Positions 27,978 through 36,719 of a stretch of 64,000 nucleotides of DNA are shown here, in pieces. A model generated the notes under the pieces. That model was not told the origin of the DNA, ran no database searches, and worked only from the letters and a program-made list of their open reading frames with translations. The stretch's first letter is position 1; the number at the start of each line of letters is the position of its first letter. Source of the DNA: Hyphomicrobiales bacterium (GTDB lineage Bacteria > Pseudomonadota > Alphaproteobacteria > Rhizobiales > Rhizobiaceae); the NCBI GenBank assembly GCA_900472675.1, contig UCJA01000010.1, forward strand, positions 248,001 through 312,000, written 5' to 3'. A program made the translations under genes and the position numbers.

Positions 27978-28904
27978 TCAGTTCGGCGCCATGATCTCCG
28001 CGGCGGCTTCGCGCACCGTCTGCATCAGGATCGAAAGCGGCGTCGATGAAACCGCGTCGGCGCGCACTGTCAGCCCCACCGGCCCCCGGGTTTCGATGGT
28101 GTCGATCGGCAGGGCCTGCAGCAGCCCATCCTCGATATCGGCGGCGACCACGCCGGCCGAGATGATCCAGATGGCGTCGCTGCTGCGCACGAAGGCGCGG
28201 CCGAACGCATCCGACACCGTCTCGATCTGCGTGGGAAGACTGGCGATGCCGTGGGTGATCAGAAACTGCTCGACCGTCGGGCGGATGATCGACCCGCGCG
28301 AGGGCATCAGGACAGGATAATCGCCGATGCTTTCGAAGATCGCATGTCGCAATCTTGTCAGCGGGTGGCCGGCCCGTACCACGAACACAACCTGTTCGGA
28401 ATAAAGGTGCTCGAAGGACAGCGCCGTCATCTTTTCCGGCGCCGCCAGGCGTCCGACCACGAGATCGAGCTCTCCCAGCCGCAGCTGCTCCATCAGCACC
28501 GCGTTCTCGCCGGTCACGATCTTGACCCGGCTGCCGGTACCGGCGGCGAGGAAGGCCGTCATGGCACGAGGCATGATCCGGGTCGACACAGTGGGAAGCG
28601 CCCCGATGCGGAGAGGCGGACCGGAATCGAAGAGCTCTTGCGAAACCGAATCCAGCCCTTGGCGCAGCGCCGTCAGCGAAGCGCCCGCATGCCGCAGGAA
28701 GATCTCGCCATAGCGGGTGATGCGGATGCCGCGACCGTCGCGCTCCAGCACCGGCACACCCAGCGCCTCTTCAAGCTCGCGGATGGTCTTGGTGACGGCC
28801 GGCTGGCTCACCCGCAGGGCTTCGGCGGCGCGCCCGATGCTCTTCTGCCGGGCAACCTCGACGAATGTATGCAGGTGCCGCAACTTGACGCGTGAGTCGA
28901 TCAA
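27978..28904 (-). CDS. pcaQ: LysR-type activator of the pca operon
   Basis: A LysR-type regulator of protocatechuate genes that responds to pathway intermediates. The helix-turn-helix is in residues ~8-65 (HTFVEVARQKSIGRAAEALR, then VSQPAVTKTIRELEEALG), and the effector domain follows (GALPTVSTRIMPRAM). Sequence and position opposite pcaD match PcaQ of rhizobia and agrobacteria closely. The start is a TTG at 28904; no ATG or GTG lies near, and the protein begins IDSRVKLRHLHTF as known PcaQ proteins do. Its leader overlaps the PcaQ box, so it may control itself. Confidence 0.93.
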   Translation of the reverse strand: MIDSRVKLRHLHTFVEVARQKSIGRAAEALRVSQPAVTKTIRELEEALGVPVLERDGRGIRITRYGEIFLRHAGASLTALRQGLDSVSQELFDSGPPLRIGALPTVSTRIMPRAMTAFLAAGTGSRVKIVTGENAVLMEQLRLGELDLVVGRLAAPEKMTALSFEHLYSEQVVFVVRAGHPLTRLRHAIFESIGDYPVLMPSRGSIIRPTVEQFLITHGIASLPTQIETVSDAFGRAFVRSSDAIWIISAGVVAADIEDGLLQALPIDTIETRGPVGLTVRADAVSSTPLSILMQTVREAAAEIMAPN

Positions 28905-28909
28905 AATCT

Positions 28910-28925
28910 ATAACCTGTGGGTTAA
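28910..28925 (+). promoter_or_regulatory. PcaQ binding site
   Basis: The 16 bases read ATAACC-TGTG-GGTTAA, an exact match to the published rhizobial PcaQ site ATAACC-N4-GGTTAA. It lies 70 bases before the pcaD start and five bases from the pcaQ start codon, in the shared divergent promoter. It should activate pcaDCHGB and may repress pcaQ. Confidence 0.88.
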
Positions 28926-28995
28926 GTAATCCGCATAAAATATCAATTTACCAAACCGGATGCCAGTGGCATCTAGAACGCAGGAGGAGGCGAGG

Positions 28996-29793
28996 ATGCA
29001 GTTTGTACACATCAATGGCGCTGCCATGCATTACGACGTCCTTCACGTGGAAGGCGGCAGGCCAGCCATTGTCTTCATCAACTCGCTCGGCACCGACGCC
29101 CGCGTCTGGCATCACGTCCTCCCCAAGCTTGAGGGCGACTTCACCCTTGTCACCTACGACACACGCGGCCACGGCCTGTCGGATCGGGGCGAGACGCCCT
29201 ATTCGATCGAGCTTCTGGCGCGCGATCTGGCAGGGCTGATCGACCATCTGGAACTGCGCGAGGTCGTGCTCGTCGGGCTTTCGGTCGGCGGGCTGATCGC
29301 GCAAGCGCTCTATACCTTGCGGCCGGAACTGGTCAGGGGCATGGTGCTTTCGAACACCGGTACCAAGATCGGCACGGCCGACAGCTGGCAAAGCCGGATC
29401 TCGGCGGTCGAGCAGGGCGGCATCGGCAGCATCCTCGATGCCATCATGGAACGCTGGTTCACGACCCCCTTCCGGGAGCCCGGCAATGCCGCCTACGCCG
29501 GCTTCTGCAACATGCTCGTGCGCCAGGATGCGCAAGGCTACACCGGCACCTGTGCTGCCATCCGGGATGCGGATTTTACGCAGGCGGCGGGAAAAATTGC
29601 AGTGCCCGTGCTCTGCATCGCCGGTGCAAAGGATGGCTCGACGCCGCCGGAGCTTGTGAAGTCGATGGCCGATCTGATTGCGGGCGCACGCTTTGAGGTA
29701 ATCGAGGATGCAGCGCATATCCCTTGCGTCGAGGCTCCTGCCGTTCATGCCGCGCTGATCCGCGGCTTCGTGGAACAATTGGACGAGGAATGA
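28996..29793 (+). CDS. pcaD: 3-oxoadipate enol-lactonase
   Basis: Hydrolyses 3-oxoadipate enol-lactone to 3-oxoadipate in the protocatechuate branch of the beta-ketoadipate pathway. It is an alpha/beta hydrolase with the nucleophile Ser96 in VLVGLSVGGL, an oxyanion region near FINSLGTDARVW, and His in the C-terminal AAHIPCVEAP. The ATG at 28996 is preceded by a very strong AGGAGG site, so the 12-residue upstream extension to 28960 is not used. The stop overlaps the pcaC leader. It is the first gene of the pca operon. Confidence 0.94.
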   Translation: MQFVHINGAAMHYDVLHVEGGRPAIVFINSLGTDARVWHHVLPKLEGDFTLVTYDTRGHGLSDRGETPYSIELLARDLAGLIDHLELREVVLVGLSVGGLIAQALYTLRPELVRGMVLSNTGTKIGTADSWQSRISAVEQGGIGSILDAIMERWFTTPFREPGNAAYAGFCNMLVRQDAQGYTGTCAAIRDADFTQAAGKIAVPVLCIAGAKDGSTPPELVKSMADLIAGARFEVIEDAAHIPCVEAPAVHAALIRGFVEQLDEE

Positions 29794-29795
29794 CT

Positions 29796-30227
29796 ATGGC
29801 CGACATGCCGCCCGCATCCACACGTTACGCAAAGGGCATGCAGACCCGCCGCGCCGTTCTGGGAGATGCCCATGTGGATCGCGCCCAGGCGGGCCAGAGC
29901 GCGTTCGACCAGCCTTTCCAGGAGCTGATCACTGAAAGCGCCTGGGGCACGGTGTGGGCAGGAGAGACGTGGACCCGGCGCGAGCGTTCCATGGTCACGA
30001 TCGCGCTTCTGGCAGCGCTCGGGCACGATGACGAGGTGGCCATGCACATCCGTGCCACCGCTAATACCGGCGCAACGCCTGAGGATATCCGGGAAGCGCT
30101 GATGCATGTGGCGATCTATGCAGGCGTTCCTGCTGCCAACCACGCCATCAAGATCGCCAAAGCCACCTATGCGGAGATGGAGGCGGCACGCGCCGCGGGA
30201 GAGGACGATGAAAAACACCCTGCCTGA
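29796..30227 (+). CDS. pcaC: 4-carboxymuconolactone decarboxylase
   Basis: Decarboxylates 4-carboxymuconolactone to the enol-lactone used by PcaD. A small helical protein of the CMD family (143 residues) with the conserved core [20 protein letters not shown] and the C-terminal [16 protein letters not shown]. The ATG at 29796 has a GAGG site seven bases upstream; the ATG at 29790 overlaps the pcaD stop and is possible. Its end overlaps the start of pcaH by 20 bases. Confidence 0.94.
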   Translation: MADMPPASTRYAKGMQTRRAVLGDAHVDRAQAGQSAFDQPFQELITESAWGTVWAGETWTRRERSMVTIALLAALGHDDEVAMHIRATANTGATPEDIREALMHVAIYAGVPAANHAIKIAKATYAEMEAARAAGEDDEKHPA

Positions 30228-30948
30228 AACGACACCCTTCTTCGCGCGCGACCGCGACTGGCATCCGCCCGCCTATACGCCCGGATACAAGACCTCCGTG
30301 CTGCGCTCGCCGCAGCGGGCTCTCATCTCGCTGGAAGGCACCAAGAGCGAGATCACCGGCCCCGTCTTCGGCCACAACACGCTGGGGGAATTCGACAACG
30401 ACCTGATCATCAACTTCGCCCAGCCGGGCGAAAGCGCGATCGGCGAGCGGATCATGGTCTATGGTCGGGTGCTCGACGAGCGGGGCAGGGGCGTGCCCGG
30501 CGCGCTGGTGGAGTTCTGGCAGGCCAATGCCGGCGGGCGTTACCGCCACAAGAAGGAGAGCTATCTCGCGCCGCTCGACCCGAATTTCGGCGGCTTCGGA
30601 CGCACGATCACCGACGACGACGGAAACTATGCCTTCCGCACGATCAAGCCCGGCCCCTATCCCTGGCCGAACGGCGTCAACGACTGGCGCCCGGCGCATA
30701 TCCACTTCTCCGTCTTCGGTCATGGGTTTGCCCAGCGGCTGATTACCCAGATGTATTTCGAGGGCGATCCGATGATCTGGCTCTGCCCGATCGTCAAGAC
30801 GATCCCCGATGAAGCGGCGATCCGGAGCCTGGTGGCGGCACTCGACATGAATGCCAGCATCCCGCACGACCTGCGCGCCTACAAGTTCGACATCGTGCTG
30901 CGGGGCCGCCGCTCGACGCTGTTCGAGAACCGCCTGGAGGGGAACTGA
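30208..30948 (+). CDS. pcaH: protocatechuate 3,4-dioxygenase beta subunit
   Basis: The iron-binding subunit of the intradiol dioxygenase that opens protocatechuate to 3-carboxy-cis,cis-muconate. The start ATG at 30208 follows GGAGAGGA; the longer upstream frame lies within pcaC and is not used. The His pair H164/H166 in [11 protein letters not shown] and the upstream tyrosines ([20 protein letters not shown]) are the Fe(III) ligand region. 246 residues, normal for PcaH. PcaG follows after two bases, so the two subunits are made together. Confidence 0.96.
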   Translation: MKNTLPETTPFFARDRDWHPPAYTPGYKTSVLRSPQRALISLEGTKSEITGPVFGHNTLGEFDNDLIINFAQPGESAIGERIMVYGRVLDERGRGVPGALVEFWQANAGGRYRHKKESYLAPLDPNFGGFGRTITDDDGNYAFRTIKPGPYPWPNGVNDWRPAHIHFSVFGHGFAQRLITQMYFEGDPMIWLCPIVKTIPDEAAIRSLVAALDMNASIPHDLRAYKFDIVLRGRRSTLFENRLEGN

Positions 30949-30950
30949 TC

Positions 30951-31568
30951 ATGGTGCAGCCGCTCAACTACCTGAAGGAATCACCGTCTCAGACCGCCGG
31001 CCCTTACGTCCATATCGGCTGTACGCCGAACTTTGCTGGCCTTCACGGCGTCTACGATAAGGATCTGGGCGCCGGGCCGATGGTGAACGACAACACCCGC
31101 GGCGAACGGATTACCATCCGCGGCTTCGTCTATGACGGCGTCGGCAATGCCTTGAAGGACGCCCTGGTGGAAGTCTGGCAGGCGGATGCGGATGGCTTCT
31201 ACAACAGTCCTTCGGAAACCCGCGGCACCGCGGACCCGAACTTCTTCGGCTGGGCGCGCTGCCCGGGCGATATGACCACCGGCGAGTTCGTGTTCGAAAC
31301 GATCAAGCCGGGCCAGGTTCCGTTCAAGGACGGCCGGTTGATGGCGCCGCACATCAGTTTCTGGATCGTTGCCCGCGGCATCAACATCGGTCTCAACACA
31401 CGCATGTACTTCTCCGACGAGGAGGAGGCCAATGCGGTGGATCCCATCCTGTCGCGGATCGAGCACCGCATGCGCGTTCCGACCCTGATCGGACAGCGGG
31501 ACGGTGATATCCTGACCTTCAACATCCATCTCCAGGGCGAGAAGGAAACGATCTTCTTCGACGTCTGA
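30951..31568 (+). CDS. pcaG: protocatechuate 3,4-dioxygenase alpha subunit
   Basis: The partner subunit of PcaH; it lacks the full set of iron ligands but shapes the active site. The typical alpha-subunit start PSQTAGPYVHIGCTPNFAG is present, followed by the intradiol fold (VEVWQADADGFYNSP). 205 residues, normal length. It sits between pcaH and pcaB in the operon. Confidence 0.96.
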   Translation: MVQPLNYLKESPSQTAGPYVHIGCTPNFAGLHGVYDKDLGAGPMVNDNTRGERITIRGFVYDGVGNALKDALVEVWQADADGFYNSPSETRGTADPNFFGWARCPGDMTTGEFVFETIKPGQVPFKDGRLMAPHISFWIVARGINIGLNTRMYFSDEEEANAVDPILSRIEHRMRVPTLIGQRDGDILTFNIHLQGEKETIFFDV

Positions 31569-31591
31569 CCCCACCCCACGAAAGAATTTGC

Positions 31592-32680
31592 ATGACTGTA
31601 TCGGCTTTCGAGCATCCCTTCCTGTCCGGCCTCGTCGGCGACGACGAACTGGCGGGACTGATGTCGCCGCAGGCCGAGATCGACGCCATGCTGGCCTTCG
31701 AGGCGGCGCTTGCGATGGCGCAGGCCGGTGAGGGCATGATCCCGCCGGAGGCAGCCGAAACCATCGCCAACCTCTGCACCAGCTTCGTGCCGGATATGGC
31801 GGGGCTTCGTACCGGCACCGGTCGCGACGGCGTCGTGGTGGCCGAACTGGTGAGCCAGTTGCGTTCGGCGCTTGGCCCCGAGGCGGCAGCCCACCTGCAT
31901 TTCGGCGCCACCAGCCAGGATGTGATCGACACGGCGCAGATGCTGCGCCTCAAGAAGGTCAACGGCCTGTTCATGGGACGTCTGTCCCGGTTGGAAGCCC
32001 GGTTGCGCAGCCTCGACTGCGCCTTCGGTGGCCGACGGCTGATGGGGTATACGCGCATGCAGGCGGCGATGCCGATCACCGTCTCCGACCGCATTCGCGC
32101 CTGGGTGGAGCCACTGGGGCGCCATCGGCTGCGGCTCGAAATCTTTGGCCGCGATGGCTTTGCCTTGCAGTTCGGCGGGGCTGCGGGAACGCTCGACAAG
32201 CTGGGTAACAAGACGGTGCCGGTGCGACGGGCGCTGGCGAGTGCGCTCTCCTTGTCAGATGCCGGACAATGGCAGAGCCAGCGAGACCGGCTCGCAGAGT
32301 TCTCAGGCATCCTCACTCTTGTGACTGGCACCTTGGGCAAGATCGGTCAGGATGTGGCGCTGCTGGCTCAAATGGGCGGTGAGATCCGGCTTGCTGGCGG
32401 TGGAGGGTCGTCCGCCATGGCGCACAAGCAGAACCCGGTGGCAGCGGAAGTTCTGGTTGCCCTGGCGCGGTTCAATGCGGTGCAGGTCTCGGGCATGCAG
32501 CAGGCGATGGTGCACGAGCAGGAGCGCTCGGGTGCCGCCTGGACGCTGGAATGGCTGGTCCTGCCGCCGATGGTGCAGGCGACCGGTGCGGCGCTGCGGC
32601 TCGCGGGCGAGCTTCTGGACAATATCCTGAGCCTGGGCACAGAGGTCCCGGGCTCAGATCCGGGACATAGCAAATCATAA
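31592..32680 (+). CDS. pcaB: 3-carboxy-cis,cis-muconate cycloisomerase
   Basis: Turns 3-carboxymuconate into 4-carboxymuconolactone. A member of the fumarase/aspartase superfamily; the family loop reads GGGGSSAMAHKQNPVAAEVL and the HFGATSQDVIDTA motif lies near residue 105. 362 residues, shorter than the ~450 of other bacterial PcaB but usual for rhizobia. The last ~12 residues (VPGSDPGHSKS) are encoded by a short palindrome (32645-32666), so the C-terminus appears to have been rewritten by a small repeat. It is the last pca enzyme gene; the importer follows after 115 bases. Confidence 0.93.
   Translation: MTVSAFEHPFLSGLVGDDELAGLMSPQAEIDAMLAFEAALAMAQAGEGMIPPEAAETIANLCTSFVPDMAGLRTGTGRDGVVVAELVSQLRSALGPEAAAHLHFGATSQDVIDTAQMLRLKKVNGLFMGRLSRLEARLRSLDCAFGGRRLMGYTRMQAAMPITVSDRIRAWVEPLGRHRLRLEIFGRDGFALQFGGAAGTLDKLGNKTVPVRRALASALSLSDAGQWQSQRDRLAEFSGILTLVTGTLGKIGQDVALLAQMGGEIRLAGGGGSSAMAHKQNPVAAEVLVALARFNAVQVSGMQQAMVHEQERSGAAWTLEWLVLPPMVQATGAALRLAGELLDNILSLGTEVPGSDPGHSKS
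32645..32666. repeat. small REP-like palindrome inside pcaB 3-prime end
   Basis: Arms GTCCCGG / CCGGGAC enclose GCTCAGAT. This CCCGG-type palindrome resembles the short repeats scattered in rhizobial intergenic DNA. Here it lies in frame in the last codons of pcaB. It could also act as an mRNA-stabilising hairpin at the end of pcaDCHGB. Confidence 0.6.
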
Positions 32681-32715
32681 CCGCGGACACATCAATGCCA
32701 GCGGAAAATTCATTT

Positions 32716-32736
32716 TACATTACCAGACCGTATGTA
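32716..32736. promoter_or_regulatory. candidate operator upstream of pcaM
   Basis: An inverted repeat TACAT-N11-ATGTA lies 60 bases before the importer start codon. The spacing fits a LysR-type site, but it is not a PcaQ consensus, and five-base arms can arise by chance. Confidence 0.3.
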
Positions 32737-32795
32737 GAGAACTGATCCACGATGGAGCGTCCGTAAGGGCGATTGGGATAAAAGGGAGGGAGTTC

Positions 32796-33971
32796 ATGAA
32801 GAAGCTGCTGGCTGCTGTATTTGCCTTGGCTGCGCTGTCGAATGCGGCCTATGCCGACACGATCAAGATCGGCGTCGTCGGGCCGTTTTCCGGACCCTTT
32901 GCCCTGCAGGGCAAGAACTTCAAGGCAGGCATCGATGCCTGGCTTTCGCTGAACGGCAAGACCGTCGGCAAGGACGAGATCGCCATCGTCTACAGGGATT
33001 TGCCGCAGGCGGATCCGGCGCGCTCGAAGTCCTTGGCCCAGGAACTGGTCGTGCGCGAGGGCGTGCAATATCTCGCCGGCTTCTACTTTACCCCGGACGC
33101 CATGGCCGCGACTGCGCTCCTGCAGCAGGGCAATGTGCCCATGGTGGTGATGAACGCCGCAACCTCGGCCATCGTCGCCTCCAGCCCCCTCGTGGTGCGC
33201 ACCTCTTTCACGACTTGGCAGACGACCACGCCGATCGCGCAGGTCGCCAAGGACCAGGGCGTGACCAAGGCGATCACCCTCGTCAGCGACTACGGCCCGG
33301 GGATCGATGCGGAGAACGCCTTCAAGACGGGTTTTGAAAAGGCCGGCGGCAAGGTTGTCGAGACCATCCGTATGCCGCTGTCGACCAACGACTTTGCGCC
33401 GCTCATGCAGCGCATCAAGGATTCGGGCGCCGAGGGCCTGTTCACCTTCCTGCCGTCCGGCCCGCCGACGCTCGCCTTCGTCAAGGCCTATAACGATAAC
33501 GGCCTGAAGGCGGCCGGCATCAAGTTCTACGCGACCGGCGACCTCACGCAGGAATCGGACCTTCCGGCGCTCGGCGAATCGGCGCTCGGCCTCCAGACCA
33601 CTTACCACTATGCGGTCTCGCACGAATCGCCGGAAAACAAGACCTTCGTGGCGGCAGCCGAAAGGGCGATAGGCAACCCCGCCGAGCTGTCCTTTCCTGC
33701 GGTCAGCGCCTTCGACGGCATGTATGTGATCTCCAAGATGATCGAGGCGACCGGCGGCAAGCAGGATGCCAAGGCTGCCGTCGAGGCCGTCAAGGGCCTG
33801 TCCTGGACGAGCCCGCGTGGTCCCGTCACCATCGATCCGGACAGCCGCCACATCACGCAGAATATCTATCTTCGCGAAGTGGCCAAGGATGCGAACGGCA
33901 AGTACTACAACAAGGAACTCCAGACCTTCGAGAAGCAGGGCGACCCGGGCCTTGCCTTCGTGAAGAAATGA
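32796..33971 (+). CDS. pcaM: protocatechuate ABC importer, substrate-binding protein
   Basis: A periplasmic binding protein of the branched-chain amino-acid (Peripla_BP_6) type. The signal peptide MKKLLAAVFALAALSNAAYA precedes DTIKIGVVGPFSGPFALQGK. Family members also bind aromatic acids. It directly follows pcaB, and the five-gene set M-N-V-W-X matches the PcaQ-regulated protocatechuate transporter of Sinorhizobium. A GGGAGGGAG site precedes the start. The ligand is inferred from context and family. Confidence 0.85.
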   Translation: MKKLLAAVFALAALSNAAYADTIKIGVVGPFSGPFALQGKNFKAGIDAWLSLNGKTVGKDEIAIVYRDLPQADPARSKSLAQELVVREGVQYLAGFYFTPDAMAATALLQQGNVPMVVMNAATSAIVASSPLVVRTSFTTWQTTTPIAQVAKDQGVTKAITLVSDYGPGIDAENAFKTGFEKAGGKVVETIRMPLSTNDFAPLMQRIKDSGAEGLFTFLPSGPPTLAFVKAYNDNGLKAAGIKFYATGDLTQESDLPALGESALGLQTTYHYAVSHESPENKTFVAAAERAIGNPAELSFPAVSAFDGMYVISKMIEATGGKQDAKAAVEAVKGLSWTSPRGPVTIDPDSRHITQNIYLREVAKDANGKYYNKELQTFEKQGDPGLAFVKK

Positions 33972-33976
33972 GCACC

Positions 33977-34002
33977 GGCGGGAGGTTTTTAAGCCTCCCG
34001 CC
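33977..34002 (+). other. intercistronic hairpin after pcaM
   Basis: Perfect nine-base arms GGCGGGAGG / CCTCCCGCC enclose a TTTTTAAG loop six bases after the pcaM stop. No T run follows. Such hairpins after a binding-protein gene commonly protect its mRNA and lower expression of the membrane genes downstream. Confidence 0.7.
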
Positions 34003-34090
34003 CACTCACCTTGCTCAGCCTTAGGCAAAGCCGGACGCCGGCGAACCCAGAAACTCTTTCACGAAACCATAAGAAGGGCCGCACTTCCGC

Positions 34091-34954
34091 ATGCAGACTG
34101 TGCTGAGCATAGCCGTTGACGCACTCGCCTACGGGATGGTGCTGTTCGTCATCTCGATCGGCCTGTCCGTCACCATGGGCCTGATGCGGGTGGTGAACCT
34201 TGCCCATGGGGCGTTCGCCATGATCGGCGGCTACTTCGCCTCCTATGCTGCCCGCGATCTCGGTCTCGGATATGGACCGGCCATCCTGATTGCGATTATC
34301 GGCACGGTCATCATCGCCATTCCGGTCGAGCGGTTTCTCTACCGCCGCATCTACGGCGCGCCTGAGCTGACCCAGGTGCTGATGACCATCGGCATCACCT
34401 TCTGCGTCATCGGCATCACCAATTACGCCTTCGGGCCAACGCTGAAGACCGTGCCGCTGCCGCCCGCGCTGCAGGGTTCGGTCGATCTTGGTTTCCGCAC
34501 CATCGCCACCCACCGTATCTTTGCGATCGCCTGCGGCCTTGCGGTTGCCGGCGGCCTCTGGTTCCTGATCGAGCGGACCAGCTTCGGCATCCGGATCCGG
34601 GCGGCGGTCGATAATGCGCCGATGACGGCAGCGCTCGGCGTGCGGACGGAAGTGGTCTATGCGGTGAGCTTCGCGGTCGCCATTGCGCTTGCGGCCTTCG
34701 GGGGCGTGATCGGCGCCGAACTCCTGCCGCTCGAACCCTATTATGCGCTGCGCTACATGGTGACCTTCCTCGTTGTCGTCTCCGTTGGCGGCGCAGGCTC
34801 CATCGGCGGCGCCCTGATCGCCTGCCTGCTGCTTGGCACGATCGACACCACCGCGCGTTACCTTGCGCCCGAATACGGCGAGTTCTTCTTCTATCTCGCC
34901 GTTATCCTCATCGTGACGCTGTTTCCGCGCGGACTGGCGGGGAGGCTGAAATAA
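34091..34954 (+). CDS. pcaN: protocatechuate ABC importer, permease (LivH type)
   Basis: An inner-membrane permease of the BPD_transp_2 family, 287 residues with about eight hydrophobic segments. GLMRVVNLAHGAFAMIGGYF is the typical LivH start and SVGGAGSIGGALIACLLLG the typical end loop. The stop overlaps the next start as TAATG. It forms a heterodimer with the second permease. Gene name by order and context. Confidence 0.85.
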   Translation: MQTVLSIAVDALAYGMVLFVISIGLSVTMGLMRVVNLAHGAFAMIGGYFASYAARDLGLGYGPAILIAIIGTVIIAIPVERFLYRRIYGAPELTQVLMTIGITFCVIGITNYAFGPTLKTVPLPPALQGSVDLGFRTIATHRIFAIACGLAVAGGLWFLIERTSFGIRIRAAVDNAPMTAALGVRTEVVYAVSFAVAIALAAFGGVIGAELLPLEPYYALRYMVTFLVVVSVGGAGSIGGALIACLLLGTIDTTARYLAPEYGEFFFYLAVILIVTLFPRGLAGRLK

Positions 34955-35958
34955 TGACGGTTCCTATGGATCAACCTCGCGCCGCACCCGGCCTTTTCCA
35001 CTGGCTCGCCGATCGCGGCATCATCGGCCTCGCTGCCATCGTCGTCGCCGGCACCCTTGGCTATCTGCTCATGCCCAACAATCTGTCGCTGCTGACCCAG
35101 ATCATCGCGGTGGCGCTGCTCGTGCTGTCTGTCGACCTGGTCACCGGCTACTGCGGTGTCGCCACGCTTGGCCATGCGGCCCTGTTCGGCGCCGGCGCCT
35201 ATGGGGCGGGGATCGCCGCCGTGCATTTTGGCGTGACCGATCCGGTCGCCATGACGGTCGTCGGGCTTCTGGCAGGTGCCGCTTCCGGGCTCGTCTCCGG
35301 TTTCGTCATCCTGCGGGCGTATGGGCTGGCGCAGCTGGTCCTGTCGATCGCCGTCGTCCATCTTTTCCACGAGGCCGCCAACAAGGCCTCCGGCTGGACC
35401 GGCGGCAGCGACGGCCTTTCGTCGATCATGCCTGATGCCTTCTTCGGCGTCTTCGAATTCGATCTCTGGGGCAAGACGGCCTATGTCTACGGCGTCGTGC
35501 TGCTCGCGGTGGTTTTCGTGCTGTTGCGCATCCTCGTCCGATCACCCTTCGGCATGCTGTCGCGTGGCGTCCGGCAGGACCAGCTCCGCATCGCCGCCAT
35601 GGGCGCCTCCTCCCATTCGGTGCTGATGCGCATGTATGTGATCTCCGGTGCGGTTGCCGGCATTGGCGGAGCCCTTTCGGCCATTTCCACCCAGGTCGTC
35701 GGTCTCGACAGCCTGTCCTTTACCCTGTCGGCGGAAGTTCTCGTCATGCTCGTGCTCGGCGGCGCAGGTTCGCTTTATGGCGCGGTGATCGGCACCGTGG
35801 TCTTCATGCTGTTTGAAGACACGCTGTCCGCCGCCAACCCGTTCCACTGGCTGACAATCGTCGGTGCGCTGCTGATTGCGGTCGTGCTGTTTGCGCCGAA
35901 GGGCCTGTACGGATCGGCCGTTGCCCTGGCCGCCAAGCTGCAGCGGAGGCCGGCATGA
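34954..35958 (+). CDS. pcaV: protocatechuate ABC importer, permease (LivM type)
   Basis: The second permease, 334 residues, of the LivM class: DLVTGYCGVATLGHAALFGA is the conserved region near residue 70, and VLGGAGSLYGAVIGTVVF the later loop. About nine to ten membrane segments. It overlaps pcaN by one base and pcaW by four, so translation is coupled through the operon. Confidence 0.85.
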   Translation: MTVPMDQPRAAPGLFHWLADRGIIGLAAIVVAGTLGYLLMPNNLSLLTQIIAVALLVLSVDLVTGYCGVATLGHAALFGAGAYGAGIAAVHFGVTDPVAMTVVGLLAGAASGLVSGFVILRAYGLAQLVLSIAVVHLFHEAANKASGWTGGSDGLSSIMPDAFFGVFEFDLWGKTAYVYGVVLLAVVFVLLRILVRSPFGMLSRGVRQDQLRIAAMGASSHSVLMRMYVISGAVAGIGGALSAISTQVVGLDSLSFTLSAEVLVMLVLGGAGSLYGAVIGTVVFMLFEDTLSAANPFHWLTIVGALLIAVVLFAPKGLYGSAVALAAKLQRRPA

Positions 35959-36719
35959 GCAACCTCTTCGCAGTCTCGAACCTCGCCAAGAATTTCGGCG
36001 GCCTCGCGGTCACCAACGATGTGTCGCTGTCCATGGAGCCGGGCGATCGGCTGGCGCTGATCGGCCCTAATGGTGCGGGCAAGACCACCTTCATCAACCT
36101 CGTGACCGGAAACCTTGCGCCGGATGGCGGCCGGGTCATGCTCGGCGGCGAGGACGTGACCCGGCTCAAACCGGCCGAGCGTGTCCGGCGCGGGCTGGTC
36201 CGCTCCTTCCAGGTGACGCGCCTGTTCCACGACATGACGCCCGAGGAACACGTGGCACTTGCCGTGCTGCAGCGGGATGGCCATGCCGGCCGCATGTTCG
36301 GACATTACTCGAGCCGCGCCGCGGTGATGAAAGAGGTGGGGTCGCTGCTCGACCAGCTCGGCCTGCTTGCGCTGCGCCACCTGAAGGTTCGTGAGATCGC
36401 CTACGGCCAGCAGCGGCTGCTGGAAATTGCTATGGCCATGGCGCTCAAGCCGAAGGTGCTTTTGCTGGACGAGCCCGCCGCCGGCGTGCCGCAATCCGAG
36501 ACCGAACGGATCGAGGCGGCGCTTGCCAGCCTTCCGGCGAACCTCGCCATCCTGATGATCGACCACGACATGGACCTCGTCTTCCGCTTCGCCAAGCGGG
36601 TGGTCGTGCTGGCCGCAGGCACGGTGATCTTCGACGGACTGCCGACGGACGTCACGCAGGATAGCCGGGTGCGGGAAGCTTATCTGGGGAGTTATGCCGA
36701 TGCCGGCCGCGTCGCTTGA
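35955..36719 (+). CDS. pcaW: protocatechuate ABC importer, ATPase (LivG type)
   Basis: A cytoplasmic ATPase with Walker A GPNGAGKTTF and Walker B VLLLDEPAAGVPQSE. The signature region is IAYGQQRLLEIAMAMA; the classical LSGGQ is degenerate, as is common in the LivG class. 254 residues. It overlaps pcaX by 26 bases. Confidence 0.87.
   Translation: MSNLFAVSNLAKNFGGLAVTNDVSLSMEPGDRLALIGPNGAGKTTFINLVTGNLAPDGGRVMLGGEDVTRLKPAERVRRGLVRSFQVTRLFHDMTPEEHVALAVLQRDGHAGRMFGHYSSRAAVMKEVGSLLDQLGLLALRHLKVREIAYGQQRLLEIAMAMALKPKVLLLDEPAAGVPQSETERIEAALASLPANLAILMIDHDMDLVFRFAKRVVVLAAGTVIFDGLPTDVTQDSRVREAYLGSYADAGRVA

Noticed and set aside
31592..32680. PcaB considered as the missing ammonia-lyase-like first enzyme of the imidazole cluster
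   Set aside because: Its sequence and place in the pca operon fit carboxymuconate cycloisomerase, and it lies 12 kb from the cluster.
32675..32684. ATAACC at the pcaB stop as a second PcaQ box
   Set aside because: Only one half site is present; the GGTTAA half is missing at the required four-base spacing.
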